Under the pieces are notes generated by a model. The model was not told the origin of the DNA. It saw only the letters and a list, made by a program, of their open reading frames with translations, and searched no databases. A stretch of DNA of 64,000 nucleotides, taken from Hyphomicrobiales bacterium. GTDB taxonomy: Bacteria > Pseudomonadota > Alphaproteobacteria > Rhizobiales > Rhizobiaceae. The stretch lies in assembly GCA_021775455.1 (NCBI GenBank), contig JAJFHU010000015.1, forward strand, positions 62,001 through 126,000, read 5' to 3'. Below are positions 39,092 to 49,362 of the stretch, in pieces. The first letter of the stretch is position 1, and each line of letters begins with the position of its first letter. Position numbers and translations under genes: made by a program.

Positions 39092-39670
39092 TTACCGGTT
39101 TTCGCCCGGAACCCACAAAACATCAGACTTTCCGCCATTGTTCGCATTGCGAGCGGCAACGAACAAAAAATCCGACAATCGGTTGATATAGCAGACAGCC
39201 GCATGGTTTACAGCCTCTTCCTTGTTTTTTGCAAGCTCTACAATTAATCGTTCAGCGCGCCTGGCAATCGTTCTTGCGAGATGAAGGTGTGCCGCCAATT
39301 GCGATCCCCCTGGCAAAACAAAGGAGCGCAAAGGTTCAAGCGATTCATTAAGGCCGTCAATTTCCCTTTCCAGCCTCTCAGTTTGGGCATCTGTAATACG
39401 CAGGGGTTCATACTCAAGCGGCTTGCCATCATCGGGTGTTGCAAGATCAGCTCCTAGGTCAAAAAGATCATTTTGTATGCGTGCCAATGCCTGATCAAGT
39501 TGCTCATCATCTTTGGCATGCAGTCGTGCCAACCCGATCACTGCATTGGTTTCATCTACTGTGCCGTAGGATGCCACCCGCAAATCAAATTTTGCCCGGC
39601 GTTCGCCATTTCCCAAACCCGTCGAACCATCGTCACCAGTTTTGGTATAAATCTTGTTGAGAACCACCAT
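39092..39670 (-). CDS. cob(I)yrinic acid a,c-diamide adenosyltransferase, PduO type
   Basis: A 192-residue ATP:corrinoid adenosyltransferase that makes adenosylcobalamin. The N-terminal KIYTKTGDDGSTGLGNGER is the ATP-binding signature, and DETNAVIGLARLH and the late RLSDFLFVAARNANN block complete the family. Its product is the cofactor of the methylmalonyl-CoA mutase encoded at 57 kb. Confidence 0.95.
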   Translation of the reverse strand: MVVLNKIYTKTGDDGSTGLGNGERRAKFDLRVASYGTVDETNAVIGLARLHAKDDEQLDQALARIQNDLFDLGADLATPDDGKPLEYEPLRITDAQTERLEREIDGLNESLEPLRSFVLPGGSQLAAHLHLARTIARRAERLIVELAKNKEEAVNHAAVCYINRLSDFLFVAARNANNGGKSDVLWVPGENR

Positions 39671-39706
39671 GTTTGAAATACCTGTTTCTCAAAAAAGCAT
39701 GGTCTG

Positions 39707-39883
39707 TTATGAGGAAAAATACAAGGCGCCCATGACCAAAATGAGTACCAAAAACTGGGCCAACACACGAAATCTCATAAACGTTTGAGAACGATTGGGA
39801 CTGCCACCCTTTGCCATATTCCAGATACCAAGAAACAGAATAACTGAAACAACCGCAAGCCCAAGCACAATGAGGATATTCAT
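39707..39883 (-). CDS. twin-transmembrane small protein
   Basis: A 58-residue membrane protein with two helices (about 2-20 and 38-56) separated by a short basic loop. It matches the small twin-transmembrane (TTP/HIG1-like) proteins found upstream of the PduO adenosyltransferase in alphaproteobacteria. ATG 39883 has AGGA 9 nt upstream; the longer frame to 39970 overlaps the SDR stop and is unlikely. Confidence 0.8.
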   Translation of the reverse strand: MNILIVLGLAVVSVILFLGIWNMAKGGSPNRSQTFMRFRVLAQFLVLILVMGALYFSS

Positions 39884-39969
39884 AAAATTGCTTCCTGAGA
39901 AAAATTGTTTCGGTTGACCAACGCTACCTGGCGCGCTCCCGTTTGGCGCTTCAAGAAATAGCACGAACA

Positions 39970-40800
39970 CTATCCACCGGATAGAAGAATTCGATCAACG
40001 AGTTTTTGTGGTAGAAATCGCCGTGCCATATCCAGAACATGCGTTGGCACAGTTACACCATAGTGGGCTTTGGGTGACTTGGAGGTCAAAGCATGGTGAA
40101 GTTTCTTGTAAACTGCGTCCGGCCCAAGTCGAAACCTGCTGGCAACGCCACCTCTGCCCAGCTTTTCCATATGTCGTCTGTAATGCTCACTATGGGCAGA
40201 ACCCTCAATATCAATGTTTTCCTTGAGTTTTGCCAGGGCATTGAGGGTAAACTTCGAAGAAATAGGACCTGGTTCAATCAATGCCACGTGTATTCCATGG
40301 GCTTTGAGTTCCAATCGCATTGTTGATGCCAATCCCTCAAGTGCAAACTTGGAAGCATTGTATGCGCCCCGCCAGCGACTTGGCACCCATCCCAGAATAG
40401 ATGAACAATGAACAATTCGCCCGCCCCCTTGTGCTCGCATCACAGGTACGGCGAGGTTGGTTAGCTCATGCCAGCCAAAAAAATTCGCTTCGAACTGTTG
40501 GCGAAGAACATTGGTTGAAAGGTCCTCAACTGCTCCAGGTTGCCCAAATGCGCCATTGTTGAACAGGGCATCGAGGGATCCATCTGTCTGCTTCAATACA
40601 CTTTGAAAAGCCGAATGGATTGAGTCATTTTCAGTATAATCGAGATAGAGTGGGTTAAGACCTTCATTCCCTAGCCGCTTCAGATCGACATCCTTGCGGG
40701 CGGTAGCAAAAACCTGCCAACCATCTTCTGCAAGGCGCCTGGCGCAATGGGCGCCAATACCTGTAGAGCATCCGGTGATCAATATATTTTTCTTTTTCAT
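39970..40800 (-). CDS. short-chain dehydrogenase/reductase
   Basis: A 276-residue SDR with the cofactor loop ITGCSTGIGAHCARRL, NNGAFGQPG and the catalytic YNASK. The family is broad, and the substrate is unknown. ATG 40800 places the glycine motif at the usual distance from the N-terminus; an ATG at 40845 would add 15 residues and is the alternative. It follows gluQ by about 80 bp on the same strand. Confidence 0.88.
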   Translation of the reverse strand: MKKKNILITGCSTGIGAHCARRLAEDGWQVFATARKDVDLKRLGNEGLNPLYLDYTENDSIHSAFQSVLKQTDGSLDALFNNGAFGQPGAVEDLSTNVLRQQFEANFFGWHELTNLAVPVMRAQGGGRIVHCSSILGWVPSRWRGAYNASKFALEGLASTMRLELKAHGIHVALIEPGPISSKFTLNALAKLKENIDIEGSAHSEHYRRHMEKLGRGGVASRFRLGPDAVYKKLHHALTSKSPKAHYGVTVPTHVLDMARRFLPQKLVDRILLSGG

Positions 40801-40878
40801 GGCAAATTTCAGATTGAATGGCTGTTGTTTGATGGGAGTTTCCATACCGCTTTTTCTTCAATAACGATACATTGAAGA

Positions 40879-41760
40879 TCATTCAGATACACCCGCCATT
40901 CGGGCGACATCAACGGGTTGTAATCCAACCTCCCGCAATTGCCGCAAACTTGTGTCCCTTGAAGATTTTGAAAGTTTTCGTCCGTCCTTACCAAGGATCA
41001 AGGCATGATGTTGATATTGGGGCGGTGGCAATCCCAGCAGTTCCTGCAGCACACGATGGACAGAGGTCACATGAAACAAGTCCTGGCCTCTTACAATGTG
41101 TGTTACGCCTTGCAAGGCGTCATCCAGAACACATGCGAGTAAATAACTGGTCGGCACATCCTTGCGACCCAGAACCACATCTCCCCAATTTGCGGGATCT
41201 TCAATAATCCAGCCAGATTGTCCCTCCGGCCCCTCTCCGGTTTCCTGCCAACCGGGAATTTCGGACAGGTGCTTTTTTGCGCCTTCCATATCCAGTCGCA
41301 AACCGAAATTACCGTGTTTATTCTTAAGTGCCTGCTTCTGGCTTGCATTGAGCATACGCTCTTCACCAGGATAATGCGGAACGCCATCCGGGTCTCGGGG
41401 CCAAATATTCCCACCTTCCTCAAAACCCACGATCTTTCGGCGAACTTCTTCCCGGCTTGAAACCGCAGGATATACAAGCTCTTCCATTTCCAGATTGTCC
41501 AACACTTCCTGGTAGCTATCGAAGTGTTCCGATTGTCGCCGGATCAATCCGTCCCATTCAAATCCCAACCACTCAAGATCTTCCAGCATTTGCTTTTCAA
41601 GCACTGTAGTACACCGCTCCAGATCGATATCCTCGATTCGCAAAAGCAACTTTCCACCAGCTTCGCGTGCACATTTTTGGTTCAACAATGCTGAACGGGC
41701 ATGCCCAAGGTGCAATTCGCCATTCGGACTGGGCGCAAATCTGAAAACTGGTTGTGACAT
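40879..41760 (-). CDS. gluQ: glutamyl-Q tRNA(Asp) synthetase
   Basis: A 293-residue GluRS-like protein lacking an anticodon-binding domain, which attaches glutamate to queuosine of tRNA-Asp. The HIGH-type motif is FAPSPNGELHLGHARSALLN and the KMSKS-type motif is GRKLSKSSRD. The short length and the closing VARMAG end are typical. It is divergent from the AlkA-like gene. Confidence 0.95.
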   Translation of the reverse strand: MSQPVFRFAPSPNGELHLGHARSALLNQKCAREAGGKLLLRIEDIDLERCTTVLEKQMLEDLEWLGFEWDGLIRRQSEHFDSYQEVLDNLEMEELVYPAVSSREEVRRKIVGFEEGGNIWPRDPDGVPHYPGEERMLNASQKQALKNKHGNFGLRLDMEGAKKHLSEIPGWQETGEGPEGQSGWIIEDPANWGDVVLGRKDVPTSYLLACVLDDALQGVTHIVRGQDLFHVTSVHRVLQELLGLPPPQYQHHALILGKDGRKLSKSSRDTSLRQLREVGLQPVDVARMAGVSE

Positions 41761-41815
41761 CGCAAATTTTTAGCAAAAACTGTATTGAAGGGTAATAACC
41801 GGCTTGGAGCTATCA

Positions 41816-42460
41816 GTGAAGCAAATACGGTCACAGCGTGAAATTGATGAGGGCATGGCATGGCTGCTCAAGACTGATCCGCGATTACAGCAAGTTGCAG
41901 AACAGGTTGACGAAATTCCATTACGTCTTCAAGAGCCGGGCTTTGCCGGTCTCTCGCGAATCATTGTTGGCCAGCAGGTTTCAACCGCCAGTGCCGCTGC
42001 AATCTGGTGCAGATTGGAAGCCTTGATTACGCCGTTTGAACCTGAACTGTTCGTACAAGCCGGGGAGAGTATTTGGCGTGAGGCAGGGCTTTCGCGACCA
42101 AAACAAAAAAGCCTCATTGAATTGTCGTCTGTTCTCATTTCCAACCAATTCTATCTCGAGGATATACAGGAATTGGAAGCGGGTTCAGCAGTCGGAAAAC
42201 TGACACAGATTCATGGTATCGGGCCGTGGACTTCGCAGGTTTACTTGCTTTTTTGTACTGGTCATCCGGACATATTTCCGGAAGGAGATTTGGCACTTCA
42301 GATTGCAGTCCAGGATGGTCTTCATCTGGACAAACGGCCAAATCCGGCTACGCTTGAGAAAATCGCCCAAAAATGGTCACCATGGAAAGGTGTAGCCGCC
42401 AGATTGTTTTGGGCCTATTATGGGCAAATCATTAAGGGCAAGAATGCTTTGCCCGTTTGA
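41816..42460 (+). CDS. DNA-3-methyladenine glycosylase II (AlkA-like)
   Basis: A 214-residue HhH-GPD superfamily base-excision enzyme removing alkylated purines. The helix-hairpin-helix is ITQIHGIGPWTSQVYL-like (residues about 140-160), with the catalytic aspartate region FPEGDLALQIAV just after it. GTG 41816 has GGAG 6 nt upstream and is preferred over TTG 41804. The gene stands alone between gluQ and the HNH endonuclease. Confidence 0.9.
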   Translation: MKQIRSQREIDEGMAWLLKTDPRLQQVAEQVDEIPLRLQEPGFAGLSRIIVGQQVSTASAAAIWCRLEALITPFEPELFVQAGESIWREAGLSRPKQKSLIELSSVLISNQFYLEDIQELEAGSAVGKLTQIHGIGPWTSQVYLLFCTGHPDIFPEGDLALQIAVQDGLHLDKRPNPATLEKIAQKWSPWKGVAARLFWAYYGQIIKGKNALPV

Positions 42461-42580
42461 TTGACGGAATTGAGGAGGAAGCGCTTTCAAGGTTCATTTA
42501 ACGCAACACCATAGTGCGAATATCATTTCGGCCAGGCAACCGCCTGCCAAAAATATGCAGACGAAACCCAGGAGGGACGG

Positions 42581-43144
42581 ATGAACGTACACGCCCTTTC
42601 GTCACCTGAAGCGCACCCCGCCCTGGTACTAAATGCGGACTATCGCCCGCTGAGCTATTACCCTCTTTCCCTGTGGTCCTGGCAGGATGCAATCAAGGCG
42701 GTTTTTCTTGATCGGGTAAACATTGTTGCAGAGTATGAACTGGCAGTTCATAGCCCTTCATTCCGTATGCTGCTTCCAAGCGTCGTCAGCCTTAAATCCT
42801 ATGTCAGACCATCAAGAACTCCCGCTTTTACCCGTTTCAACGTATTCTTGCGGGACAAGTTCCAGTGCCAGTATTGTAGCTCGGCCCGTGAGCTTACTTT
42901 CGATCATATCGTTCCCCGGTCCAAAGGCGGCTTGACTACATGGGAAAATGTGTGCGCTGCCTGTTCCCCATGCAACCTCAGAAAGGGCAACAAACTTCCC
43001 AAGGAAGTCCGAATGTTTCCTTTGCAAAAACCATTCATTCCATCGGTTGAGGACTTGCATCGCAACGGCAGGCGGTTTCCACCGAATCACCTTCATGAAA
43101 GCTGGATGGACTTTCTTTACTGGGATACGGAACTGGAACCATAA
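42581..43144 (+). CDS. HNH endonuclease family protein
   Basis: A 187-residue protein with a complete HNH motif: CQYCSSARELTFDHIVPRSKGG, then TWENVCAACSPCNLRKGN (two CxxC pairs for zinc, D-H and N residues). The N-terminal domain (LVLNADYRPLSYYPLSLW) is typical of a common free-standing bacterial subfamily of unproven role. ATG 42581 has an AGGAGGGAC ribosome site. It is probably housekeeping, not restriction-linked. Confidence 0.9.
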   Translation: MNVHALSSPEAHPALVLNADYRPLSYYPLSLWSWQDAIKAVFLDRVNIVAEYELAVHSPSFRMLLPSVVSLKSYVRPSRTPAFTRFNVFLRDKFQCQYCSSARELTFDHIVPRSKGGLTTWENVCAACSPCNLRKGNKLPKEVRMFPLQKPFIPSVEDLHRNGRRFPPNHLHESWMDFLYWDTELEP

Positions 43145-43163
43145 ACCCGGGTTCCTGTCTTTT

Positions 43164-43691
43164 TTACTCGGCCAACTTATCCAATGTCGCCGCCCGAATT
43201 GCCATAATTGCAAGCGCCAAACTCGCCAACGCATTCCAACCCGCGAACGAGAGACCCAGAAAGCGGCCTGCAGCTTGATCGCAAGCTGGTGCTTTGACGG
43301 AGTCAATTTGTTCGAGCAGGTTTTCGGCTGTTGTGTTGGAAAGCCCATCTACCACAACCGCACAATCAGCAGGACCAGCCCACCACTGCCACTCAATGCC
43401 GGCATGACGGATGGCAAGCACCAATGAATACAACATCAGCAATCCGGCAATGCCAATCAAACCACGGTTGATGCATTGTTGCCAATTGGCCAACAAAGCT
43501 GACAATGCAATTGCCATGACCGGGATTCCAACATACCAGGGCTCGCGTTGCTCGAAACAGAGTTTACAGGGAATGTATCCACCAATGTGCTGGAAACCGA
43601 GGGCCGTTAAAATCACGACGCACATTCCAAGAAGAATCAGCAATGACAGTTTGACCTGACTATTCCAAATAGCTGATAGTGACACTTGCAT
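43164..43691 (-). CDS. dsbB: disulfide bond formation protein B
   Basis: A 175-residue inner-membrane protein with four helices that reoxidises DsbA and passes electrons to quinone. The first redox pair is in IPCKLCFEQREPWY and the second pair is C-x(about 30)-C in the second periplasmic loop (GPADC ... APACDQAAG). Gene order with the YqaA gene upstream (18 bp gap) suggests a two-gene unit. It is convergent with the HNH gene. Confidence 0.93.
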   Translation of the reverse strand: MQVSLSAIWNSQVKLSLLILLGMCVVILTALGFQHIGGYIPCKLCFEQREPWYVGIPVMAIALSALLANWQQCINRGLIGIAGLLMLYSLVLAIRHAGIEWQWWAGPADCAVVVDGLSNTTAENLLEQIDSVKAPACDQAAGRFLGLSFAGWNALASLALAIMAIRAATLDKLAE

Positions 43692-43709
43692 CTCCTTGTC
43701 GTGTACGAA

Positions 43710-44294
43710 TCAAAAAATGAATTTAACGGCTACAAATCCACCGACCAGCAAAATCATGCAAATCGTGAACATCAGGCCAAGACGCCTTTCTATAAATTCG
43801 CGAACCGGTTCACCAAAATAATATAACAATGCTGAAACTAAAAAGAACCGAAGACCGCGACCTAAGATGCTTACTATCACAAAGACAAAAAAATTCAGCC
43901 CTGTGGCGCCTGAAAATATTGTGAGCACCTTGTAGGGAAACGGGGTAACCGCAGCAAACAATACACCCCAACCGCCCCAAATATTGTACCAGTCCCGCAC
44001 TTTTTCAAACGAATCTTCTTTTCCGTAAAATGAAAGTATCGGCTGCCCGATTGATTCATAAAGGACGGCACCAATGAAATAGCCAAGAAACGCACCCAGT
44101 ACCGAACCGATCGTGCAAAGGGTTGCGTACCAAATCCACTTGTGACGTCGGGCCAATACCATGGGTATGAGCAATACATCCGGCGGGATTGGAAAAAATG
44201 AGCTTTCCACAAAGGAAACGCCGCCAAGCGCCCAACCTGAGTGTCGGTGACCTGCGAGAGTAAAAACCCAGTCATATAGTTTTCGTATCATCAA
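43710..44294 (-). CDS. YqaA/DedA-like membrane protein
   Basis: A 194-residue SNARE-associated (VTT) family membrane protein, YqaA type, with several helices. The SSFFPIPPDVLLIPMVLARR block and the VTPFPYKVLTIFSGATG block are characteristic. Such proteins help lipid-carrier or membrane homeostasis; the role here is inferred. It leads the unit with dsbB and is divergent from tRNA-Leu. Confidence 0.9.
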   Translation of the reverse strand: MMIRKLYDWVFTLAGHRHSGWALGGVSFVESSFFPIPPDVLLIPMVLARRHKWIWYATLCTIGSVLGAFLGYFIGAVLYESIGQPILSFYGKEDSFEKVRDWYNIWGGWGVLFAAVTPFPYKVLTIFSGATGLNFFVFVIVSILGRGLRFFLVSALLYYFGEPVREFIERRLGLMFTICMILLVGGFVAVKFIF

Positions 44295-44382
44295 ACGAAT
44301 CCCGAAAATGTTAGTAAGCTTGTGTTTGGCGCGGCCATCAGGGTCTGTAAAGACAGATTGCGAATTTATGTGTGATTTTATG

Positions 44383-44410
44383 TTGACCGAGATAAAAGCC
44401 GGACTATAGT
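44383..44410 (+). promoter_or_regulatory. tRNA-Leu promoter
   Basis: TTGACC (44383-44388) and TATAGT (44405-44410) with 16 bp spacing, 23 bp upstream of the mature tRNA 5' end. Confidence 0.65.
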
Positions 44411-44432
44411 CCGCCCCGCTACCAGACCTTGG

Positions 44433-44517
44433 GCCCCTCTGGCGGAATTGGTAGACGCGCGGGATTCAAAATCCCGTTCCTTCGGGAGTGCCGGTTCGAT
44501 TCCGGCGGGGGGCACCA
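44433..44517 (+). tRNA. tRNA-Leu (CAA)
   Basis: An 85-nt class II tRNA including encoded CCA. The acceptor GCCCCTC pairs with GGGGGGC; the anticodon stem encloses TTCAAAA with anticodon CAA; a long variable arm (TTCCTTCGGGAGT) and TTCGATT T-loop are present. It reads the UUG leucine codon. Confidence 0.97.
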
Positions 44518-44796
44518 TAAAAAGAATGTTAGTAATTGAAATAGCAAACTATTTTATCATCTAATTGTTTTGGTTTTACTTTTGTTCTTTTTTGAATAGA
44601 ATTTAACAAATCTGTTCCAGGGTAGTAAACAGGCCTTGGTTGGCCACTAGAAAATGCCCGTTATGTGCGGTGGTTTCAATTGATCGACTCAACACTTTGG
44701 TGTCTGATGTCAGCGCCTGATGGACAGATTGGGGCTATTACTTAAGAGAGTGTTTTTGGCTCATCGTTATCCTTGTGGAATAAATGATGAGAAACG
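44518..44796. other. intergenic region after tRNA-Leu
   Basis: No supported gene in this 280-bp stretch. It is AT-rich directly after the tRNA. The small repeats ATGAGAAACGATGAGAAAC near 44786-44804 overlap the start of the insertion-sequence remnant. No terminator hairpin for tRNA-Leu is visible. With the remnant next to it, this is the largest non-coding area of the window. Confidence 0.5.
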
Positions 44797-44979
44797 ATGA
44801 GAAACAAGGCCGTACGCCACCAGGATGTTGCAAAACGTAGTATCAAGAATTTCCGCCGCCAGACGCGGAAGCGTTATTCATCCGAAGAAAAGATCAGGAT
44901 CGTGCTTGCTGGATTGCGTGGCTATCTTGGTTGCGGATCACTCGTTCTTTCCTATATTCTTACTCGAATTAGCGAATAA
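44797..44979 (+). pseudogene. IS3-family transposase OrfA remnant
   Basis: A 60-codon frame whose first 43 residues resemble IS3-family OrfA N-termini: VRHQDVAKRSIKNFRRQTRKRY, then SSEEKIRIVLAGLRG, the beginning of its helix-turn-helix. After GLRG the frame continues into unrelated residues, where intact OrfA would run on with GEDSIAELCRREGI-like sequence; the rest of OrfA and all of OrfB are absent. No terminal repeats were found. It is therefore a decayed fragment located beside tRNA genes, a common place for mobile DNA. Confidence 0.7.
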
Positions 44980-45082
44980 TAACGAACAAAGAGAAAAGGA
45001 GAGGATGCCAAGTCAATTAGATTGTTGAAATATATCGAATCAATCAACTGCCAGCGCACACGCCAAAACATGATTATGTCCG

Positions 45083-45099
45083 TGGCGGCGGGGCCGCCA
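45083..45099 (-). other. hairpin downstream of tRNA-Ser
   Basis: TGGCGGC (45083-45089) pairs with GCCGCCA (45093-45099) across a 3-nt loop. It lies 29 bp beyond the tRNA-Ser 3' end on the minus strand, but no T-run follows, so it may be a processing or Rho-linked element rather than an intrinsic terminator. Confidence 0.4.
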
Positions 45100-45127
45100 T
45101 ACGTTACAAGCAACTTGAGCGATCCCA

Positions 45128-45217
45128 TGGCGGAGAGAGGGGGATTCGAACCCCCGGAACGCTTGCGCGCTCAACGGTTTTCGAGACCGCCCCGTTCAAC
45201 CACTCCGGCACCTCTCC
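45128..45217 (-). tRNA. tRNA-Ser (CGA)
   Basis: A 90-nt class II tRNA on the minus strand with encoded CCA. Acceptor GGAGAGG/CTCTCTCC pairing, anticodon loop CTCGAAA with anticodon CGA, a long variable arm and the TTCGAAT T-loop are present. It reads UCG serine codons. Confidence 0.96.
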
Positions 45218-45290
45218 ACAGTAAGGTTTTCTATCGGTGCATCAGTAAAGATACAAGAAAATTGAGAAGCATTTCGTGAACACCGGACGA

Positions 45291-45320
45291 CTTGACTTTC
45301 AAGCATTTTCTGGACTATAT
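45291..45320 (+). promoter_or_regulatory. rplU promoter
   Basis: CTTGACT with the TTGACT hexamer at 45292-45297 and CTATAT at 45315-45320, separated by 17 bp, a close match to the rhizobial consensus CTTGAC-N17-CTATAT. Initiation about 45327 gives a leader of nearly 130 nt before rplU. Confidence 0.8.
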
Positions 45321-45329
45321 CTCCGCAAA

Positions 45330-45357
45330 CGGCGCGGGATATCGCGCCGCTTGTTTT
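45330..45357 (+). promoter_or_regulatory. attenuator-like hairpin in the rplU leader
   Basis: CGGCGCG (45330-45336) pairs with CGCGCCG (45343-45349) around a 6-nt loop and is followed by CTTGTTTTTG, a T-rich stretch. It lies just after the promoter and about 100 nt before the ATG, so it can act as a leader terminator. Confidence 0.55.
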
Positions 45358-45455
45358 TGAAATCCAGATTTATTCCAGTGGATTGACTGAAAAAGACGAC
45401 CCGCAGATGAATTTTTACCTGTTGAGAGTCGTAGTGAGCACCGAAAGGAAAAAAG

Positions 45456-46142
45456 ATGTTCGCAGTCATTAAGTCCGGTGGCAAACAGTATCGTGTTGCT
45501 GCCGATGACGTATTGAAAATTGAAAAACTCCCTGTTGGTACAGGTGAGATGGTTGAATTCAACGAGGTATTGTTGGTTGGCGAGGGCGTCAATACTACGG
45601 TTGGTAGTCCAACTGTGGACGGTGCCATGGTAACCGCTGAAATAGTTGAGCAGGGCCGTACTCGTAAAATCATTGCGTTCAAGAAACGTCGCAGGCAGAA
45701 TTCGCGCCGCACAATCGGGCATCGTCAGCATCTGACGACAATTCGTATTTCGGAAATTCTTACTGGTGGCGCGAAACCTTCAAAGAAAGCATCGCTGAAA
45801 ACGGCTGAAGCGAAATCTGACGACAAGAAAGCTGCTCCAAAGGCTGAAGCGAAAAAGGCTGCACCGAAGGCTGAAGCGAAGAAGGCGGCACCGAAAAAAG
45901 AAGCAAAGTCTGAGGCGGCTACCTTGTTCAAGGTGCCAGCTGGCGATCCGGACAAACTGACCGAGATTAAAGGGGTCGGCCCGGTTGCAGAAAAACAGTT
46001 AAATGAGCAAGGCATTACAACTTACGCCCAGATCGCAGCGCTTAGCGACAAAGATGTAGCGAAAATTGATGAAGCTATGCCGTTCAGCGTAGACCAGATT
46101 ACAGATTGGCGCGATCAGGCAAAGAAACTGGCCAAAAGCTAA
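45456..46142 (+). CDS. rplU: 50S ribosomal protein L21 with C-terminal HhH extension
   Basis: The first about 103 residues are a normal L21: [18 protein letters not shown], then [19 protein letters not shown]. They are followed by an Ala/Lys linker (about 104-156) with three near-identical KKAAPKAEA repeats, and a helix-hairpin-helix domain (about 166-227) containing [20 protein letters not shown]. Total length 228 against about 103 for the core. Similar extended L21 proteins exist in rhizobia; the extension's role is unknown. AAAGGA precedes ATG 45456. It is the first gene of the ribosomal unit with rpmA. Confidence 0.96.
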   Translation: MFAVIKSGGKQYRVAADDVLKIEKLPVGTGEMVEFNEVLLVGEGVNTTVGSPTVDGAMVTAEIVEQGRTRKIIAFKKRRRQNSRRTIGHRQHLTTIRISEILTGGAKPSKKASLKTAEAKSDDKKAAPKAEAKKAAPKAEAKKAAPKKEAKSEAATLFKVPAGDPDKLTEIKGVGPVAEKQLNEQGITTYAQIAALSDKDVAKIDEAMPFSVDQITDWRDQAKKLAKS

Positions 46143-46167
46143 ACCGCAAGGTCAAGGAGAGTACGAT

Positions 46168-46434
46168 ATGGCACACAAGAAAGCAGGCGGTTCCTCGCGC
46201 AATGGTCGCGATTCAGAATCCAAGCGCCTCGGCGTGAAAAAATTTGGCGGTGAAATTGTAGTTCCCGGCAACATTATTGTTCGCCAACGCGGAACAAAAT
46301 GGCATCCTGGTTCAAATGTTGGCATGGGGAAAGATCACACACTGTTTGCCACGTTGGACGGCAAGGTGGCCTTTCAAAAGCGCGCGAATGGACGAACCTT
46401 CGTTAATGTAGTCCCGGCGGACGCAGCAAAGTAA
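46168..46434 (+). CDS. rpmA: 50S ribosomal protein L27
   Basis: An 88-residue protein with the conserved [23 protein letters not shown] start and the [27 protein letters not shown] core. L27 stabilises the peptidyl-transferase centre. The gene follows rplU by 25 bp and is ended by a hairpin terminator before the GNAT gene. Confidence 0.98.
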   Translation: MAHKKAGGSSRNGRDSESKRLGVKKFGGEIVVPGNIIVRQRGTKWHPGSNVGMGKDHTLFATLDGKVAFQKRANGRTFVNVVPADAAK

Positions 46435-46494
46435 CCGGCGTTGAAGCCGGTGTCCCATCGACCCGGCTGAGGCAAAATAGTCAGAGCATCCAGA

Positions 46495-46523
46495 GGGGAG
46501 ATGGGGACACCGTCTCCCTTTTT
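46495..46523 (+). terminator. rplU-rpmA terminator
   Basis: GGGAGA (46496-46501) pairs with TCTCCC (46513-46518), loop TGGGGACACCG, followed by a run of five T (46519-46523). It lies about 60 bp after the rpmA stop and before the GNAT start. Confidence 0.75.
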
Positions 46524-46548
46524 GTTTAGATCGGCTTTGGAGAACAAG

Positions 46549-47145
46549 ATGTCTAATGATCCAGAAACAGCAGCACAGTCTGACGAGTTGGGTATTGTCG
46601 GTGAAGTTCTTACAACACCAAATCTGATACTGCGACCGCTGAAAGCTGGTGATGCGTCAGATGTGGCGAGGCTTGCCAACAACTACAAAGTCGCAAGCAT
46701 GCTGACCTCGATACCTTATCCTTATTATGAAGCGGATGCCCTCCAGTTTATTGAGCAACGTGCCACTTCAACCGATAAGAGCAGTGTATTTGCAATAGTT
46801 GAGGCAGATAGTGGAATTCTGGTTGGCGTTTGTGGATTGCACGCTAATCATGAGCAACTTGATCTTCCTTACATGGGTTATTGGCTCGGTGAAGCCCACT
46901 GGGGGAAAGGTTACGCGACAGAAGCAGCCCGGGCATTGGTAGATTTTTTCTTCAAGGCCGGTAGCCATGATGAATTACTTGTCTCGGTTCTGGCCAACAA
47001 TGTTGCATCCCGTCGGGTGATTGAAAAATGTGGCGGAAGGTTCTGGAAGAGTGGAGTGACCACCACAACAGCGCTTGAGGGTGAGCAAAAGATCGATCAT
47101 TTCCGCATAACACGCGAAAGCTGGATGGGGGCAGTTGCCGCCTGA
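46549..47145 (+). CDS. GNAT-family N-acetyltransferase (RimJ/RimL type)
   Basis: A 198-residue acetyltransferase of the RimJ/RimL subgroup: TPNLILRPLKAGDASDVARL at the start of the domain, acetyl-CoA loop HWGKGYATEAARALVDF, and NNVASRRVIEKCGGRFW. ATG 46549 has GGAG 7 nt upstream; the frame to 46501 covers the rpmA terminator and is unlikely to be translated. A GNAT gene at this location between rpmA and obgE is conserved in rhizobia. The acceptor is unknown. Confidence 0.88.
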   Translation: MSNDPETAAQSDELGIVGEVLTTPNLILRPLKAGDASDVARLANNYKVASMLTSIPYPYYEADALQFIEQRATSTDKSSVFAIVEADSGILVGVCGLHANHEQLDLPYMGYWLGEAHWGKGYATEAARALVDFFFKAGSHDELLVSVLANNVASRRVIEKCGGRFWKSGVTTTTALEGEQKIDHFRITRESWMGAVAA

Positions 47146-47155
47146 TCTAGGGTAG

Positions 47156-49351
<2,196 letters not shown>

Positions 49352-49362
<11 letters not shown>

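Noticed and set aside
45022-45279. 85-codon plus-strand frame reading through tRNA-Ser
   Set aside because: It reads antisense through the tRNA gene (ERGGFEPPERLRAQRFSRPPRS), a known false-ORF pattern of tRNA-Ser.
45804-45910. Tandem-looking repeats that might suggest a CRISPR or VNTR
   Set aside because: They encode the in-frame KKAAPKAEA repeats of the L21 linker; repeat length and absence of spacers exclude a CRISPR array.
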